DNA of 64,000 nucleotides from Micromonospora sp. PLK6-60 (GCF_019890675.1 NZ_JAIOAA010000011.1:1-64000); one strand, 5' to 3'. Positions 25,126 through 34,516 are shown, numbered from the stretch's first letter. The notes: generated from the letters alone by a model not told the origin. Translations and numbers: made by a program.

Positions 25126-28100
25126 GTGATCAGCCGCATCGCCATCGTCAACCGGGGTGAGGCCGCCATGCGGCTGATCCACGCCGTCCGCGAGCTCAAC
25201 GCCGAGTCCGGTGCCCCGCCGATCGAGACCATCGCGCTCTACACCGAGGCCGAGCGCGGGGCGACCTTCGTCCGCGAGGCCGACCACGGCTACTGCCTGG
25301 GTCCGGCGTCGGCGCGGCCCTACCTGGACCACCGCGTCCTCGAACGGGCGCTGCTCGACACGGGCGCGGACGCGGCGTGGGTGGGGTGGGGCTTCGTCGC
25401 CGAGGACCCGACCTTCGCCGAGCTGTGCGACAAGATCGGCGTCACCTTCATCGGCCCCAGCCCCGAGGCGATGCGGACGCTCGGTGACAAGATCGGCGCG
25501 AAGCTGATCGCCGAGGAGGTCGGCGTCCCGGTGGCGCCGTGGAGCCGGGGCGCGGTGGAGAGCCTGGCCGCGGCGAAGCGGGCGGCGGCCGAGATCGGCT
25601 ACCCGCTGATGCTCAAGGCGACCGCGGGCGGTGGCGGCCGGGGCATCCGGGTGGTACGCAGCGACGACGAGCTGACCGAGGCGTACGAGCGCACCAGCCT
25701 GGAGGCCGAGCGCGCGTTCGGCAGCGGGGTGGTCTTCCTGGAGCGGCTGGTCACCGGGGCGCGGCACGTCGAGGTGCAGGTGATCGCCGACGGTCAGGGC
25801 ACCGCGTGGGCGCTGGGCGTGCGGGACTGCTCGGTGCAGCGGCGCAACCAGAAGGTGATCGAGGAGTCCGCCTCGCCGGTGCTCGGCCCCGAGCAGGCCG
25901 CCGAGCTGAAGGCGGCGGCCGAGCGGCTGGCGCTGGCCGTGGACTACCGGGGCGCGGGCACGGTCGAGTTCCTCTACCACCCGGGCGACCGGCTGTTCGC
26001 CTTCTTGGAGGTCAACACCCGACTCCAGGTGGAGCACCCGATCACCGAGGCCACCACCGACTTCGACCTGGTCAAGGCCCAGATCCACGTGGCCGGCGGC
26101 GGGCGGCTCGGCGACCGGGTCCCGGCCGAGGCCGGGCACGCGGTCGAGGCCCGGCTCAACGCCGAGGACCCGGACCGGGACTTCGCGCCCGCGCCGGGCC
26201 GGATCGTGCGGCTGGCGCTGCCCAGCGGCCCGGGCGTGCGGGTGGACACCGGGGTCAGCGAGGGCGACGTGATCCCCGCCGACTTCGACTCGATGATCGC
26301 CAAGATCATCGCCTACGGGCGTACCCGCGACGAGGCGCTCGGCCGGTTGCGCCGGGCGGTCGCCGAGACCACGGTGATCATCGAGGGCGGCGCCACCAAC
26401 AAGAGCTTCCTGCTCGACCTGCTCGACCAGCCCGAGGTGATCGACGCCAGCGCGGACACCGGCTGGATCGACCGGGTCCGCGCGCAGGGCCGCCTGGTCT
26501 CCACCCGCCACTCCGGCGTCGCGCTGGCCGCGGCCGCGATCGAGGCGTACGAGGACGAGGCGCTCGTGGAGCGGCAGCGGCTGCTCTCCACCGCGCACGG
26601 CGGGCGCCCGCAGGTGCAGCACACCAGCGGCCGGCCGATCGACCTGAAGCTGCGCGGCGCGACCTACCGGGTGAGCGTCGCGCAGACCGGGCCGCGCCGG
26701 TTCCGGGTCGGCATCGGCGAGACCACCACGGTCGACGCCGAGCTGGAGCGGTTCGACGAGCACACCGGCCGGCTGGTGGTCAACGGCCGGCGGTTCCGGC
26801 TGGTCACCGACACGCACGGGCCGGTGCACCTGGTCGAGGTGGACGGCATCACCCACCGGGTCAGCCGCGACGAGGGCGGCGTGCTGCGCTCCCCGGCGCC
26901 CGCGCTGGTGGTCGCCACCCCGCTGGAGGTCGGCGCCGAGGTCGAGGCGGGCGCGCCCGTGCTCGTGCTGGAGAGCATGAAGATGGAGACGGTGCTGCGC
27001 GCGCCGTTCAAGGCGAAGCTGCGGGAGTGCCTGGTCTCCGTCGGCAGCCAGGTGGAGACCGGCGCGCCGCTGCTGCGCCTGGACCCGGTCGGCGACGACG
27101 ACGCCGGCCCGGCCGCCGAGACCGAGGCCGTCGACCTGGAGCTGCCCGCCGAGCCGGCCGGGCTGACCGCCGAGGCCCGGGTGGCCCGGGGCGTCGCCGA
27201 CCTGCGCAGCCTGCTGCTCGGCTACGACCCCGACCCGCGCGACGGGCGCCGGGTGCTGGCCGACTACCTGGCCGCCCGGGACGAGCTGGGCCACCGCCCG
27301 CTCGACCAGGAGGTCGAGCTGCTACAGGTCTTCGCCGACCTGTCCGAGCTGAGCCGCAACCGACCGGCCGGCGAGGAGAGCCACACCGACACCCGGGTGC
27401 ACAGCCCGCGGGAATACTTCCACGCCTACCTGCAGAGCCTGGACGTCGACCGCGCCGGGCTGCCGGACACCTTCCGGCACCGGCTCGCCCGGGTGCTGCA
27501 CCACTACGGCGTCGACGACTTCGCGCGTACCCCCGCGCTGGAGGACGCCGTGTTCCGGATCTTCCTCGCCCAGCAGCGGGCCTCGGCCGACGTCTCGGTG
27601 ATCGTCACCTTCCTCCAGCGGTGGCTGACCGAGCCGCTGCCCGGCAACGGGCTGCGCGAACTGGTCGGGCAGGCGCTGGAGCACCTGATCTCCGCCACCC
27701 AGCTGCGCTTCCCGGTGGTCGGCGACCTGGCCCGCAGCATCGTGTTCCGCTGGGCGGCCCAGCCGATGCTGCGCCGCAAGCGGGCCGAGGTGTACGCGGC
27801 GGTCCGCGCCCACCTGCGCCACCTCGACCTGAACCCCGAGGCGGCCGACCGGGCCGAGCGGATCGCGACCATGGTCGCCTCGCCCGAGCCGCTGGTGCGG
27901 CTGCTCGGCCAGCGCATCGGCAAGCCGGGCGCCGACCACGGCCCGATGCTGGAGGTGCTCAGCCGCCGCTACTACGGCAACCGTGGCGCGGGCGACGCGC
28001 GCTGCGTCGAGGTCGCCGGGCACACCTTCTTCACCGCCGGGTACGACCTCGACGGCGAGCGGTTCCGGCTGGTCGCCGCCGCCACCGACTTCGCGGGGTT

Positions 28101-30576
28101 GCCCACGGCGCTGGCCGAGGTCGCCGGGCTGGCCGCGGCGGACACGGTCGCCGACGTCTACCTGACCTGGAGCGACCAGCCCGACGTGGACGCGATGGCC
28201 GGCACCCTGCGGGAGATCATCGACCGGGCCGGGCTGCTGGACGCGCTCCAGCGGGTCACGGTCACGGTCGCCGGCCGCACCGGCGCCGAGGTGCACCACC
28301 ACTTCACCTTCCGCCCCGGCCAAGGCGAGGACCGGGTCATCCGCGGGCTGCACCCGCGGATCGCCCAGCGGCTGCAACTGCCGCGGCTGCGCCACTTCGA
28401 CCTGACCCGGCTGCCGTCGGCCGACGAGGAGGTCTACCTCTTCCACGCCGTCGCCCCGGACAACCCGGCCGACGAGCGGCTGGCCGCGATGGCCCAGGTC
28501 CGCGACCTGACCCCGCTGCGCGACGCCGAGGGCCGGATCCTCGCGCTGCCCGCCGTCGAGGGCGCCCTCGACGCGTGTCTCGACGCGATCCGCAAAGTGC
28601 AGGCGCAGCGGCCGGCGCGCAAGCGGTTCGACACCAACCGGATCACCATCTACGTCTGGCCGCCGAACGACCTCAGCATCGAGGACCTGAACGCGGTGGC
28701 CCAGCGGGTGCTGCCCACCACGTCCGGCGCGGGCCTGGAGGAGGTGCTGTTCCTCGGCCGGCAGCCCGACGCCGCCACCGGCGCGGTGACCGACATCGCG
28801 GTCCGGGTCTCCTACGACGCGGGCATGCGCATCTCCGTCGACGCGCCGACGGCCGAGCCGGTCCAGCCGCTCGACGACTACCGGCAGAAGGTGCTCTCGG
28901 CGCGGCGGCGCGGCACCACCTACCCGTACGAGCTGACCGGGATGCTGGCCGGCCCGCAGGGCACCTTCACCGAGTACGACCTGGACGACAGCGGCGCGCT
29001 GGTGCCGGTCGAGCGGCCGAAGGGGCGCAACACCGCGGGCATCGTCGCCGGGGTGGTGAGCACCCCGACCGAGCGCTATCCCGAGGGGGTCACCCGGGTG
29101 GTGCTGCTCGGCGACCCGACCCGGGCGCTGGGCGCGCTGGCCGAGCCGGAGTGCGCGCGGGTCATCGCCGCGCTCGACCTGGCCGAGCGGATGCGGGTGC
29201 CGATCGACTGGTTCGCGCTGTCGGCGGGCGCGCGCATCTCGATGAGCTCGGGCACCGAGAACATGGACTGGGTGGCCGCCGCGCTCAAGCGGATCGTGCA
29301 GTTCACCCAGGCCGGCGGCGAGATCAACATCGTGGTCGCCGGGATCACCGTGGGCGCCCAGCCGTACTGGAACGCCGAGGCCACCATGCTCATGCACACC
29401 AAGGGCATCCTGGTGATGACCCCGGATTCGGCGATGGTGCTGACCGGCAAGCAGTCGCTGGACTTCTCCGGCGGCGTGTCGGCCGAGGACAACTTCGGCA
29501 TCGGCGGCTACGACCGGGTGATGGGCCCCAACGGCCAGGCCCAGTACTGGGCGCCGGACCTGCCGGCCGCCCGCGACGTGCTGATGGCCCACCACGACCA
29601 CACGTACGTCGCGCCGGGGGAGACCCTGCCCCGCCGGGCGGTCACCGCCGACCCGGTCGACCGGGACATCTCCGGCTACCCGCACGCCGTGCCGGACAGC
29701 GACTTCACCACCGTCGGCGAGATCTTCTCCCGGGAGCGCAACCCGGACCGGAAGAAGGCCTTCGACATCCGTACGCTGATGCGGGCCCTGGCCGACCAGG
29801 ACCACCCGGTCCTGGAGCGCTGGGCGGGCATGGCCGACGCGGAGACCGCCGTCGTGCAGGACGTACACCTCGGTGGGCTGCCGGTGTGCCTGCTCGGCAT
29901 CGAGTCCCGGTCGGTGCCGCGGCGGGGGTTCCCGCCCACCGACGGCCCGGACACCTACACCGCCGGCACGCTGTTCCCGCGCTCGTCGAAGAAGGCCGCG
30001 CGGGCGATCAACGCCGCCAGCGGGAACCGGCCGCTGGTGGTGCTGGCGAACCTGTCCGGCTTCGACGGCTCGCCCGAGTCGATGCGGCAGTTGCAACTGG
30101 AGTACGGGGCGGAGATCGGCCGGGCCATCGTCAACTTCGACGGACCGATTGTGTTCTGCGTGATCTCGCGGTACCACGGTGGCGCGTTCGTGGTCTTCTC
30201 CAAGGCGCTCAACCCGAACATGACGGTGCTCGCCGTGGAGGGCTCGTTCGCCTCCGTCATCGGCGGGGCGCCGGCCGCGGCCGTGGTGTTCGCCGGCGAC
30301 GTCAACGCGCGTACCGCTAAGGACCCGCGGGTGGCCGACCTGCAGGCCCGGGTCAACGCGGCGACCGGCGCGGAGCGGGCGGCGCTGGTCACCCAGCTCG
30401 TGGACGTCCGGGCGAACGTCCGGGCGGAGAAGCTGGGCGAGGTGGCCGCCGAGTTCGACGCGGTGCACAGCATCCAGCGCGCGGTCGAGGTCGGCTCGGT
30501 GGACGCCATCGTCCGGCCCGAGGAGCTGCGCCCGCAGATCATCGCCGCCGTCGAGCGGGGCCTGGAACGGGCGTGA
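25126..30576 (+). CDS. Single-chain biotin-dependent acyl-CoA carboxylase (BC-BCCP-CT fusion)
   Basis: This is an 1816-residue cytoplasmic enzyme. Biotin carboxylase occupies ~1-460, with the ATP-grasp loop KATAGGGGRGIR and EVNTRLQVEHP. The biotin carrier is at ~585-650, with Lys619 in ESMKMET (the usual A is S). A central region of about 550 residues follows, then both carboxyltransferase halves (~1270-1510 and ~1610-1800, with GSFASVIGGAPAAAVV). The layout resembles eukaryotic acetyl-CoA carboxylase rather than the usual split actinomycete AccA/AccB subunits. It should carboxylate acetyl-, propionyl- or a longer acyl-CoA; substrate choice cannot be read here. GTG 25126 follows GGGAGG. It is monocistronic with a strong terminator. 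Confidence 0.93.
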   Translation: MISRIAIVNRGEAAMRLIHAVRELNAESGAPPIETIALYTEAERGATFVREADHGYCLGPASARPYLDHRVLERALLDTGADAAWVGWGFVAEDPTFAELCDKIGVTFIGPSPEAMRTLGDKIGAKLIAEEVGVPVAPWSRGAVESLAAAKRAAAEIGYPLMLKATAGGGGRGIRVVRSDDELTEAYERTSLEAERAFGSGVVFLERLVTGARHVEVQVIADGQGTAWALGVRDCSVQRRNQKVIEESASPVLGPEQAAELKAAAERLALAVDYRGAGTVEFLYHPGDRLFAFLEVNTRLQVEHPITEATTDFDLVKAQIHVAGGGRLGDRVPAEAGHAVEARLNAEDPDRDFAPAPGRIVRLALPSGPGVRVDTGVSEGDVIPADFDSMIAKIIAYGRTRDEALGRLRRAVAETTVIIEGGATNKSFLLDLLDQPEVIDASADTGWIDRVRAQGRLVSTRHSGVALAAAAIEAYEDEALVERQRLLSTAHGGRPQVQHTSGRPIDLKLRGATYRVSVAQTGPRRFRVGIGETTTVDAELERFDEHTGRLVVNGRRFRLVTDTHGPVHLVEVDGITHRVSRDEGGVLRSPAPALVVATPLEVGAEVEAGAPVLVLESMKMETVLRAPFKAKLRECLVSVGSQVETGAPLLRLDPVGDDDAGPAAETEAVDLELPAEPAGLTAEARVARGVADLRSLLLGYDPDPRDGRRVLADYLAARDELGHRPLDQEVELLQVFADLSELSRNRPAGEESHTDTRVHSPREYFHAYLQSLDVDRAGLPDTFRHRLARVLHHYGVDDFARTPALEDAVFRIFLAQQRASADVSVIVTFLQRWLTEPLPGNGLRELVGQALEHLISATQLRFPVVGDLARSIVFRWAAQPMLRRKRAEVYAAVRAHLRHLDLNPEAADRAERIATMVASPEPLVRLLGQRIGKPGADHGPMLEVLSRRYYGNRGAGDARCVEVAGHTFFTAGYDLDGERFRLVAAATDFAGLPTALAEVAGLAAADTVADVYLTWSDQPDVDAMAGTLREIIDRAGLLDALQRVTVTVAGRTGAEVHHHFTFRPGQGEDRVIRGLHPRIAQRLQLPRLRHFDLTRLPSADEEVYLFHAVAPDNPADERLAAMAQVRDLTPLRDAEGRILALPAVEGALDACLDAIRKVQAQRPARKRFDTNRITIYVWPPNDLSIEDLNAVAQRVLPTTSGAGLEEVLFLGRQPDAATGAVTDIAVRVSYDAGMRISVDAPTAEPVQPLDDYRQKVLSARRRGTTYPYELTGMLAGPQGTFTEYDLDDSGALVPVERPKGRNTAGIVAGVVSTPTERYPEGVTRVVLLGDPTRALGALAEPECARVIAALDLAERMRVPIDWFALSAGARISMSSGTENMDWVAAALKRIVQFTQAGGEINIVVAGITVGAQPYWNAEATMLMHTKGILVMTPDSAMVLTGKQSLDFSGGVSAEDNFGIGGYDRVMGPNGQAQYWAPDLPAARDVLMAHHDHTYVAPGETLPRRAVTADPVDRDISGYPHAVPDSDFTTVGEIFSRERNPDRKKAFDIRTLMRALADQDHPVLERWAGMADAETAVVQDVHLGGLPVCLLGIESRSVPRRGFPPTDGPDTYTAGTLFPRSSKKAARAINAASGNRPLVVLANLSGFDGSPESMRQLQLEYGAEIGRAIVNFDGPIVFCVISRYHGGAFVVFSKALNPNMTVLAVEGSFASVIGGAPAAAVVFAGDVNARTAKDPRVADLQARVNAATGAERAALVTQLVDVRANVRAEKLGEVAAEFDAVHSIQRAVEVGSVDAIVRPEELRPQIIAAVERGLERA

Positions 30577-30611
30577 CCCGACCGGATGCCCGCGCGGCGT
30601 CCGCCTGACAG

Positions 30612-30650
30612 CGGCGCTGGCCTGGTGGTGCTCCCACCAGGCCAGCGCCG
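30612..30650 (+). terminator. Perfect 17-bp stem-loop terminator
   Basis: A 17-base arm (30612-30628), the loop TGCTC, and its exact complement (30634-30650) lie 36 bases after the carboxylase stop. Confidence 0.88.
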
Positions 30651-30752
30651 TGTCGGGCCGGGTCGTGCTGGGTCGCGTCGTGTCTGGCCGTGCCGGCTGG
30701 GCTTCGGCGGGGCTTCGGCGTGTCCCGACCGCCACCGGACACCCGGCCCGCA

Positions 30753-30825
30753 GCCTTTGCTCTGCTGCCCTGTCCGCAACACAACGGCCCGGTTTCTGTT
30801 GCGCCGGCGTGAGCAGAGCAAAGGC
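30753..30825. repeat. Symmetric two-tier hairpin element
   Basis: Outer arms of 14 bp (30753-30766 / 30812-30825; GCCTTTGCTCTGCT) and inner arms of 7 bp (30775-30781 / 30797-30803; CGCAACA) are both perfect. They are separated by equal 8-base bulges and closed by a 15-base loop. The rest of the 357-base gap (30577-30933) holds only the terminator and no gene. It may be a dispersed intergenic repeat or an RNA structure. Confidence 0.65.
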
Positions 30826-30933
30826 GGCGCGCGGGGGTGTCGCCGCCGCCGACGGTGCAGGGCGGTTGACCTTCGACCTGGTTGAGCCCGCAGGATCACC
30901 GCGTCAGCCGATCGGCGATCAACGGGAGTGACG

Positions 30934-31350
30934 ATGGATCTCGGCAATCCGGTGCTTCAGCTCTGCCAGGACGGGATGCGGGCAGAGGCGCAGGGGCGAC
31001 CGGCCGCCGCGCGGGCGCTGTTCGAGCAGGCGTGGGCGAGGCGTGTCGACGACTACGACGCCTGCGTCGCGGCGCACTATCTGGCCCGGCAGCAGGACGA
31101 CCCGGGGGAGGTCCTGCGGTGGAACCAGGACGCGCTGCGGCATGCCGACGCCGTCGGCGACGAACGGGTCGCCGCGCTCTATCCCTCGCTCCACGTGGCG
31201 GTGGCGATGGCCAACGAGCGGCTGGGCGACCCGGTCGCCGCGCGTGCCGCCTTCGCGCAGGCGGCCGAGCGGGTCGGCGCGTTGCCGGCCGACGCGTACG
31301 GCGAGCAACTCCGTTCGGCCATCATTGAGGGGCTTCGCCGGCTGAGCTGA
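30934..31350 (+). CDS. TPR-like helical protein
   Basis: This 138-residue soluble protein is built of helical pairs: AAARALFEQAW, VAAHYLAR, AALYPSLHVAVAMANERLGD and AARAAFAQAAERV have the small/large spacing of tetratricopeptide repeats (about three units). No catalytic motif is visible; such proteins are usually scaffolds. ATG 30934 is chosen because ACGGGAG lies six bases upstream, rather than the in-frame GTG at 30928. It stands alone and converges with the ABC operon, whose last stop is eight bases away. Confidence 0.7.
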   Translation: MDLGNPVLQLCQDGMRAEAQGRPAAARALFEQAWARRVDDYDACVAAHYLARQQDDPGEVLRWNQDALRHADAVGDERVAALYPSLHVAVAMANERLGDPVAARAAFAQAAERVGALPADAYGEQLRSAIIEGLRRLS

Positions 31351-31357
31351 CGGGCCG

Positions 31358-32062
31358 CTACCTGATCGCGCTGCCGGCGTCCGGCGTCCGCGTCTTGCTC
31401 CAGCGGCGCCAGCTGGTCCACCGGCGGCGGCGCCAGGGGGTCGCCGCGTACGCGATCAGGCCCGTGGCGAGCAGTGTGACGCTCAGCAGGAGGCTGGGTA
31501 GGTCGTCGGCCGGCCGGGCGCTGAACTCCCACCACCGGTACTGCTGGTTCTCGGCGTACCCCCAGTACGACAGCACGATGGCCACTGTCGACGGCAGCAC
31601 CCAGGCCAGCCGCCAGCCCAGGAATGCTCCACCGGCCAGGGCCAGCCCGAACCAGGCGATCCACGACCGTGCCATGATCCCGAGGATCTCCGGGCGCAGC
31701 ACGACGGCACAGCTGCCCAGGAAGATCACCGCAGAGCCGGCACCCAGGCCGGCGAGGTAGAGCCGCTGCATGGCACGGAACCGCCGGGTGGCCACCAGCT
31801 CCAGGTTGGCAAGGGGGCTGTGCAGGGCGAGGACCGGCAGTACGGCGACGCCCATGGTGAGCATGCGCCAGACCGGGACCGTCGCCCTGCCGTCCGACAC
31901 CGCTGTCGGGATGGGCGTTTCGACCAGACCGAACCAGGCGGCCAGTGCGCCGGAGAGGACGGTGACGGCCAGTACGGTCCGGACCGACCGCACGGTGAGG
32001 AACAGCCGGACCGGGAGCCTCTGCCCGGAGACCTCAGCGTCGTGTCGGACAGTAACGCCCAC
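31358..32062 (-). CDS. Membrane protein, third component of the small-protein ABC locus
   Basis: This 234-residue protein has six predicted helices and a basic C-terminal tail rich in Arg/Trp. I recognise no named domain, but length and helix count resemble ABC-2-type accessory permeases. Its start overlaps the end of the larger permease gene by 29 bases, so it is the last gene of the minus-strand operon that starts with the secreted small protein. It ends in TAG. Either it forms the channel with the 430-residue protein or it gives self-protection; both are inference. Confidence 0.7.
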   Translation of the reverse strand: MGVTVRHDAEVSGQRLPVRLFLTVRSVRTVLAVTVLSGALAAWFGLVETPIPTAVSDGRATVPVWRMLTMGVAVLPVLALHSPLANLELVATRRFRAMQRLYLAGLGAGSAVIFLGSCAVVLRPEILGIMARSWIAWFGLALAGGAFLGWRLAWVLPSTVAIVLSYWGYAENQQYRWWEFSARPADDLPSLLLSVTLLATGLIAYAATPWRRRRWTSWRRWSKTRTPDAGSAIR

Positions 32063-33326
32063 GGAGTTCGTTCACCTCTCCCTCAGCCCATCGGAACTGA
32101 GCGGCGCGAGACGGGTTTCCGGCGACCGCCCGTCCCTCGGCCCATGCCTGCTGCATCTGGGCGGGTGCGTTGGTGTGGGAGTTGGGACTACCTCCGCCGG
32201 CCAGGAACACCTCAAGCCACGCGTCGAGGGCCCAGAGTCGGGGCTCGTCCGACGAGGTGATCCGCTGCCAGTCGCATCCTTCGTCCTGGTACCCGAAGGT
32301 CGATGCGCTGATCGAGGTGCCGATGTCACCGGCATAGGACCACGGACTGCCCTCGAGGATGTAGAAGATCGGCGGTCCCTCCTCGTAACCGAGGTACTCC
32401 TTCCCGTCCGGCCCGATGTACCGGGTCTTCTGGAGCCCGACCTCGTTGATCCGTGACGGCCGGACGAAGGCGTCGGGCAGCAGATCGATCCGTGCGTTGA
32501 GGGCGCGTAGCTGGGGCAGGTATTTCTCGTGCTCCGGCCAGATGCACAGGGTCGCCGACCCTTGGACACAGGTCACCCTGGTCCCCGGCGGTTTCCGGTC
32601 GGCCACCACGTCGGTGCCGAGCATGACCACCACGAGTGGCAGAGCCACCGGGACCAGCAGCCACGTTCGCCGCCGGACCGGTCCCGAGGCGGCTGCGGCG
32701 GGCAGCCACAGCAGGACCAGGATCAGCGCCACGATCGACCCCAACCGCAGCGCCAAAGGCAACGGGTCGACCGCCACCTCAGGTCGGCCGGAGATCACGA
32801 CGGACCCGTCGCGGTCCAGCAAGGTGGTCAGGAACAGGAACCCCAACGTCGCCGCGAGCGGCGCGAAGACGGGTCCGAACAGCTGGCCGCATGCCCAACC
32901 CAGCGCGACCGACGTCAGAATCGTGAAGAGACCGAGCAGGAGGTACCCCAGCCAGAGGTGGACGCCCGGCGGGAAGGTCCGAGCGGTGACGGCGAACGCC
33001 GTCGCCTGACCGATCAGATAGGGGATCAGCAGGACGATGACGGTGGCGCCGAGGCGGTGGGCCTCCGACACCATCGGCGGGACCCGCGCCGCCCGCACCT
33101 GTTCCGTGAGCCCGTGTCGCTGGGACGCGCCCGCCGACCAGGCTGCCGCGCCCGCGCCGACGATGCCCAGCAGGTACGCGGGCACCTGCGCCGCGGCGCC
33201 GGTCTCGGGCCAGACGCCGATCCAGTGCCGGTTCCGCAGGAACAGCACGGCCAGGTCGATGACGACGAATGCCGGCAGTGCCCAGCGGATCGGTGAGGTA
33301 CGCAGATGCAGCCAGACCGTACTCAC
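32034..33326 (-). CDS. ABC permease-like membrane protein with extracytoplasmic domain
   Basis: In this 430-residue protein the first ~255 residues hold about six membrane helices in an ABC-2-like arrangement. The last helix is followed by an external domain (~260-430) with four Cys (TCVQGSATLC, EGCDW, GRYC) and several Trp/Tyr, unlike standard permeases. Its ATG overlaps the ATPase stop by four bases, tying the two together. The external domain could recognise or process the exported small protein. No homologous family is recognised for it. Confidence 0.72.
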   Translation of the reverse strand: MSTVWLHLRTSPIRWALPAFVVIDLAVLFLRNRHWIGVWPETGAAAQVPAYLLGIVGAGAAAWSAGASQRHGLTEQVRAARVPPMVSEAHRLGATVIVLLIPYLIGQATAFAVTARTFPPGVHLWLGYLLLGLFTILTSVALGWACGQLFGPVFAPLAATLGFLFLTTLLDRDGSVVISGRPEVAVDPLPLALRLGSIVALILVLLWLPAAAASGPVRRRTWLLVPVALPLVVVMLGTDVVADRKPPGTRVTCVQGSATLCIWPEHEKYLPQLRALNARIDLLPDAFVRPSRINEVGLQKTRYIGPDGKEYLGYEEGPPIFYILEGSPWSYAGDIGTSISASTFGYQDEGCDWQRITSSDEPRLWALDAWLEVFLAGGGSPNSHTNAPAQMQQAWAEGRAVAGNPSRAAQFRWAEGEVNELRGRYCPTRR

Positions 33327-34069
33327 AGTTTCTGCTCTCCCTCGGGCAGCAGGTGCATGTACGCCCGTTCCAGTGGGGAGTGACCGGGAAGGCCGTCGTG
33401 GGCCAGCGCCGCCAACTCGGCGACCGTGCCGTCGAACCTGGCCGCGCCGCCGTTCATCACGATCACCCGGTCACAGACTGCCCCGACATCGTCGATGAGA
33501 TGGGTGCTGAGCACCACGACCGTGTCGTCGAGCCCCGAGATGATCTTCCGAAACTGCAGCCGCTGACGCGGGTCCAGGCCGACCGTGGGTTCGTCGAGCA
33601 GCACCAGTCGCGGGCGCCCCACGATCGCCCAGGCGATGCCGGCACGCCTGCGCATGCCGCCCGAAAGGCTGCGCATCCGGGACTTCCGCAGCTCGGTGAG
33701 GTCGACCATCTCCAACGCCTCATCGACCACCCGGTGCCACTGGCCGGACGGCACCCCGCGCAACCAGGCCGCATATGTCACGAAGTCGGCGACCTTCATC
33801 TGCGGGTCGAAGCCGAAGTCCTGCGGCAGGTAGCCGATCCGGTCGCGGACCCGGCGCGCCGACCGCTCGCCGGCTATCTCAATCTCATCGATGCGGATCA
33901 CGCCGTTGCGCGGCGGCATGACGGTGGCCAACGTACGGAGCAGGGTCGTCTTGCCCGCCCCGTTGGGACCCAGTAGCGCGGTTATGCCCGGTCGCAGCGT
34001 GACGCTGAGATTGTCGATGACGGTGGTGGTCCCGTAGCCCTGGGCCAGCGCCTCTAGCACGACACTCAT
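33323..34069 (-). CDS. ABC transporter ATP-binding protein
   Basis: This 248-residue ATPase has Walker A GPNGAGKTT (~34-42), a Q-loop in GYLPQDFGFD, the signature LSGGMRRR, Walker B LVLLDEPTVGLD and an H-loop in VLSTHLIDD. It is a single nucleotide-binding domain that needs separate permeases, which the next two overlapping genes supply. It starts 84 bases after the end of the small secreted protein's reading frame. GAGAG ahead of the ATG serves as ribosome site. Confidence 0.92.
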   Translation of the reverse strand: MSVVLEALAQGYGTTTVIDNLSVTLRPGITALLGPNGAGKTTLLRTLATVMPPRNGVIRIDEIEIAGERSARRVRDRIGYLPQDFGFDPQMKVADFVTYAAWLRGVPSGQWHRVVDEALEMVDLTELRKSRMRSLSGGMRRRAGIAWAIVGRPRLVLLDEPTVGLDPRQRLQFRKIISGLDDTVVVLSTHLIDDVGAVCDRVIVMNGGAARFDGTVAELAALAHDGLPGHSPLERAYMHLLPEGEQKL

Positions 34070-34153
34070 GGAGCGACTCTCATTTCACGAACACGCGAGG
34101 CGAAGGAACACGGGCGCCTGACCCGCGCTCCTTCGCCGCACTGCTGGGATGGA

Positions 34154-34516
34154 TCAGTTGTAGTCGTAGGTGATCCAACCGTTGCTGGCGCTGAACGTGC
34201 AGTCGGTCCCACTGTAGGTGGCGGTGCTGCCCGCGGAGCGGACCTTCCGCATGCTCTTGTCAACCTGCTTTGAGCACGCGACGCCGGAATAGTAGGCACC
34301 GGCGTTCTTCGCACCCGGCGAGGAGCACTTCTGTGCCTAGGCCGTGTTCCACCACTCGGTGTAGCAGTTGAAGACCTTCGTGGACGTGCCGGCAGCGGCC
34401 GCAGGTGCGGTGGCGGTGAGCCCGACCGCGCCGCCGGCGAGCAAGCCCAGCACGGCTACCTGGACGATCCGCTTTCCTGCCAGCCACGACCGTGGCGAAC
34501 CCTGAGATGTGCGCAC
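34154..34516 (-). pseudogene. Small secreted cysteine-containing protein interrupted by in-frame TAG
   Basis: GTG 34516 follows AGGAGGG and opens a frame with a clear signal peptide (hydrophobic core ~19-33, cleavage near APAAAA at ~35-41). The mature part begins AGTSTKVFNCYTEWWNTA, then a TAG at 34339-34337 stops it after 59 residues. Reading past it, the frame continues 60 sensible codons with three more Cys (QKC, VAC, TDC), Tyr/Trp/Gly-rich sequence, and a TGA at 34156-34154. Codon bias continues unchanged. A single base change from TGG or CAG explains it: a young pseudogene, a natural nonsense allele, a sequencing error, or readthrough. It is the promoter-proximal gene of the ABC operon, so its product is the likely transport substrate. 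Confidence 0.8.

Noticed and set aside
27322..30735. Minus-strand frame of 1137 codons opposite the carboxylase
   Set aside because: Same shadow effect; the plus frame contains every catalytic motif of the carboxylase.
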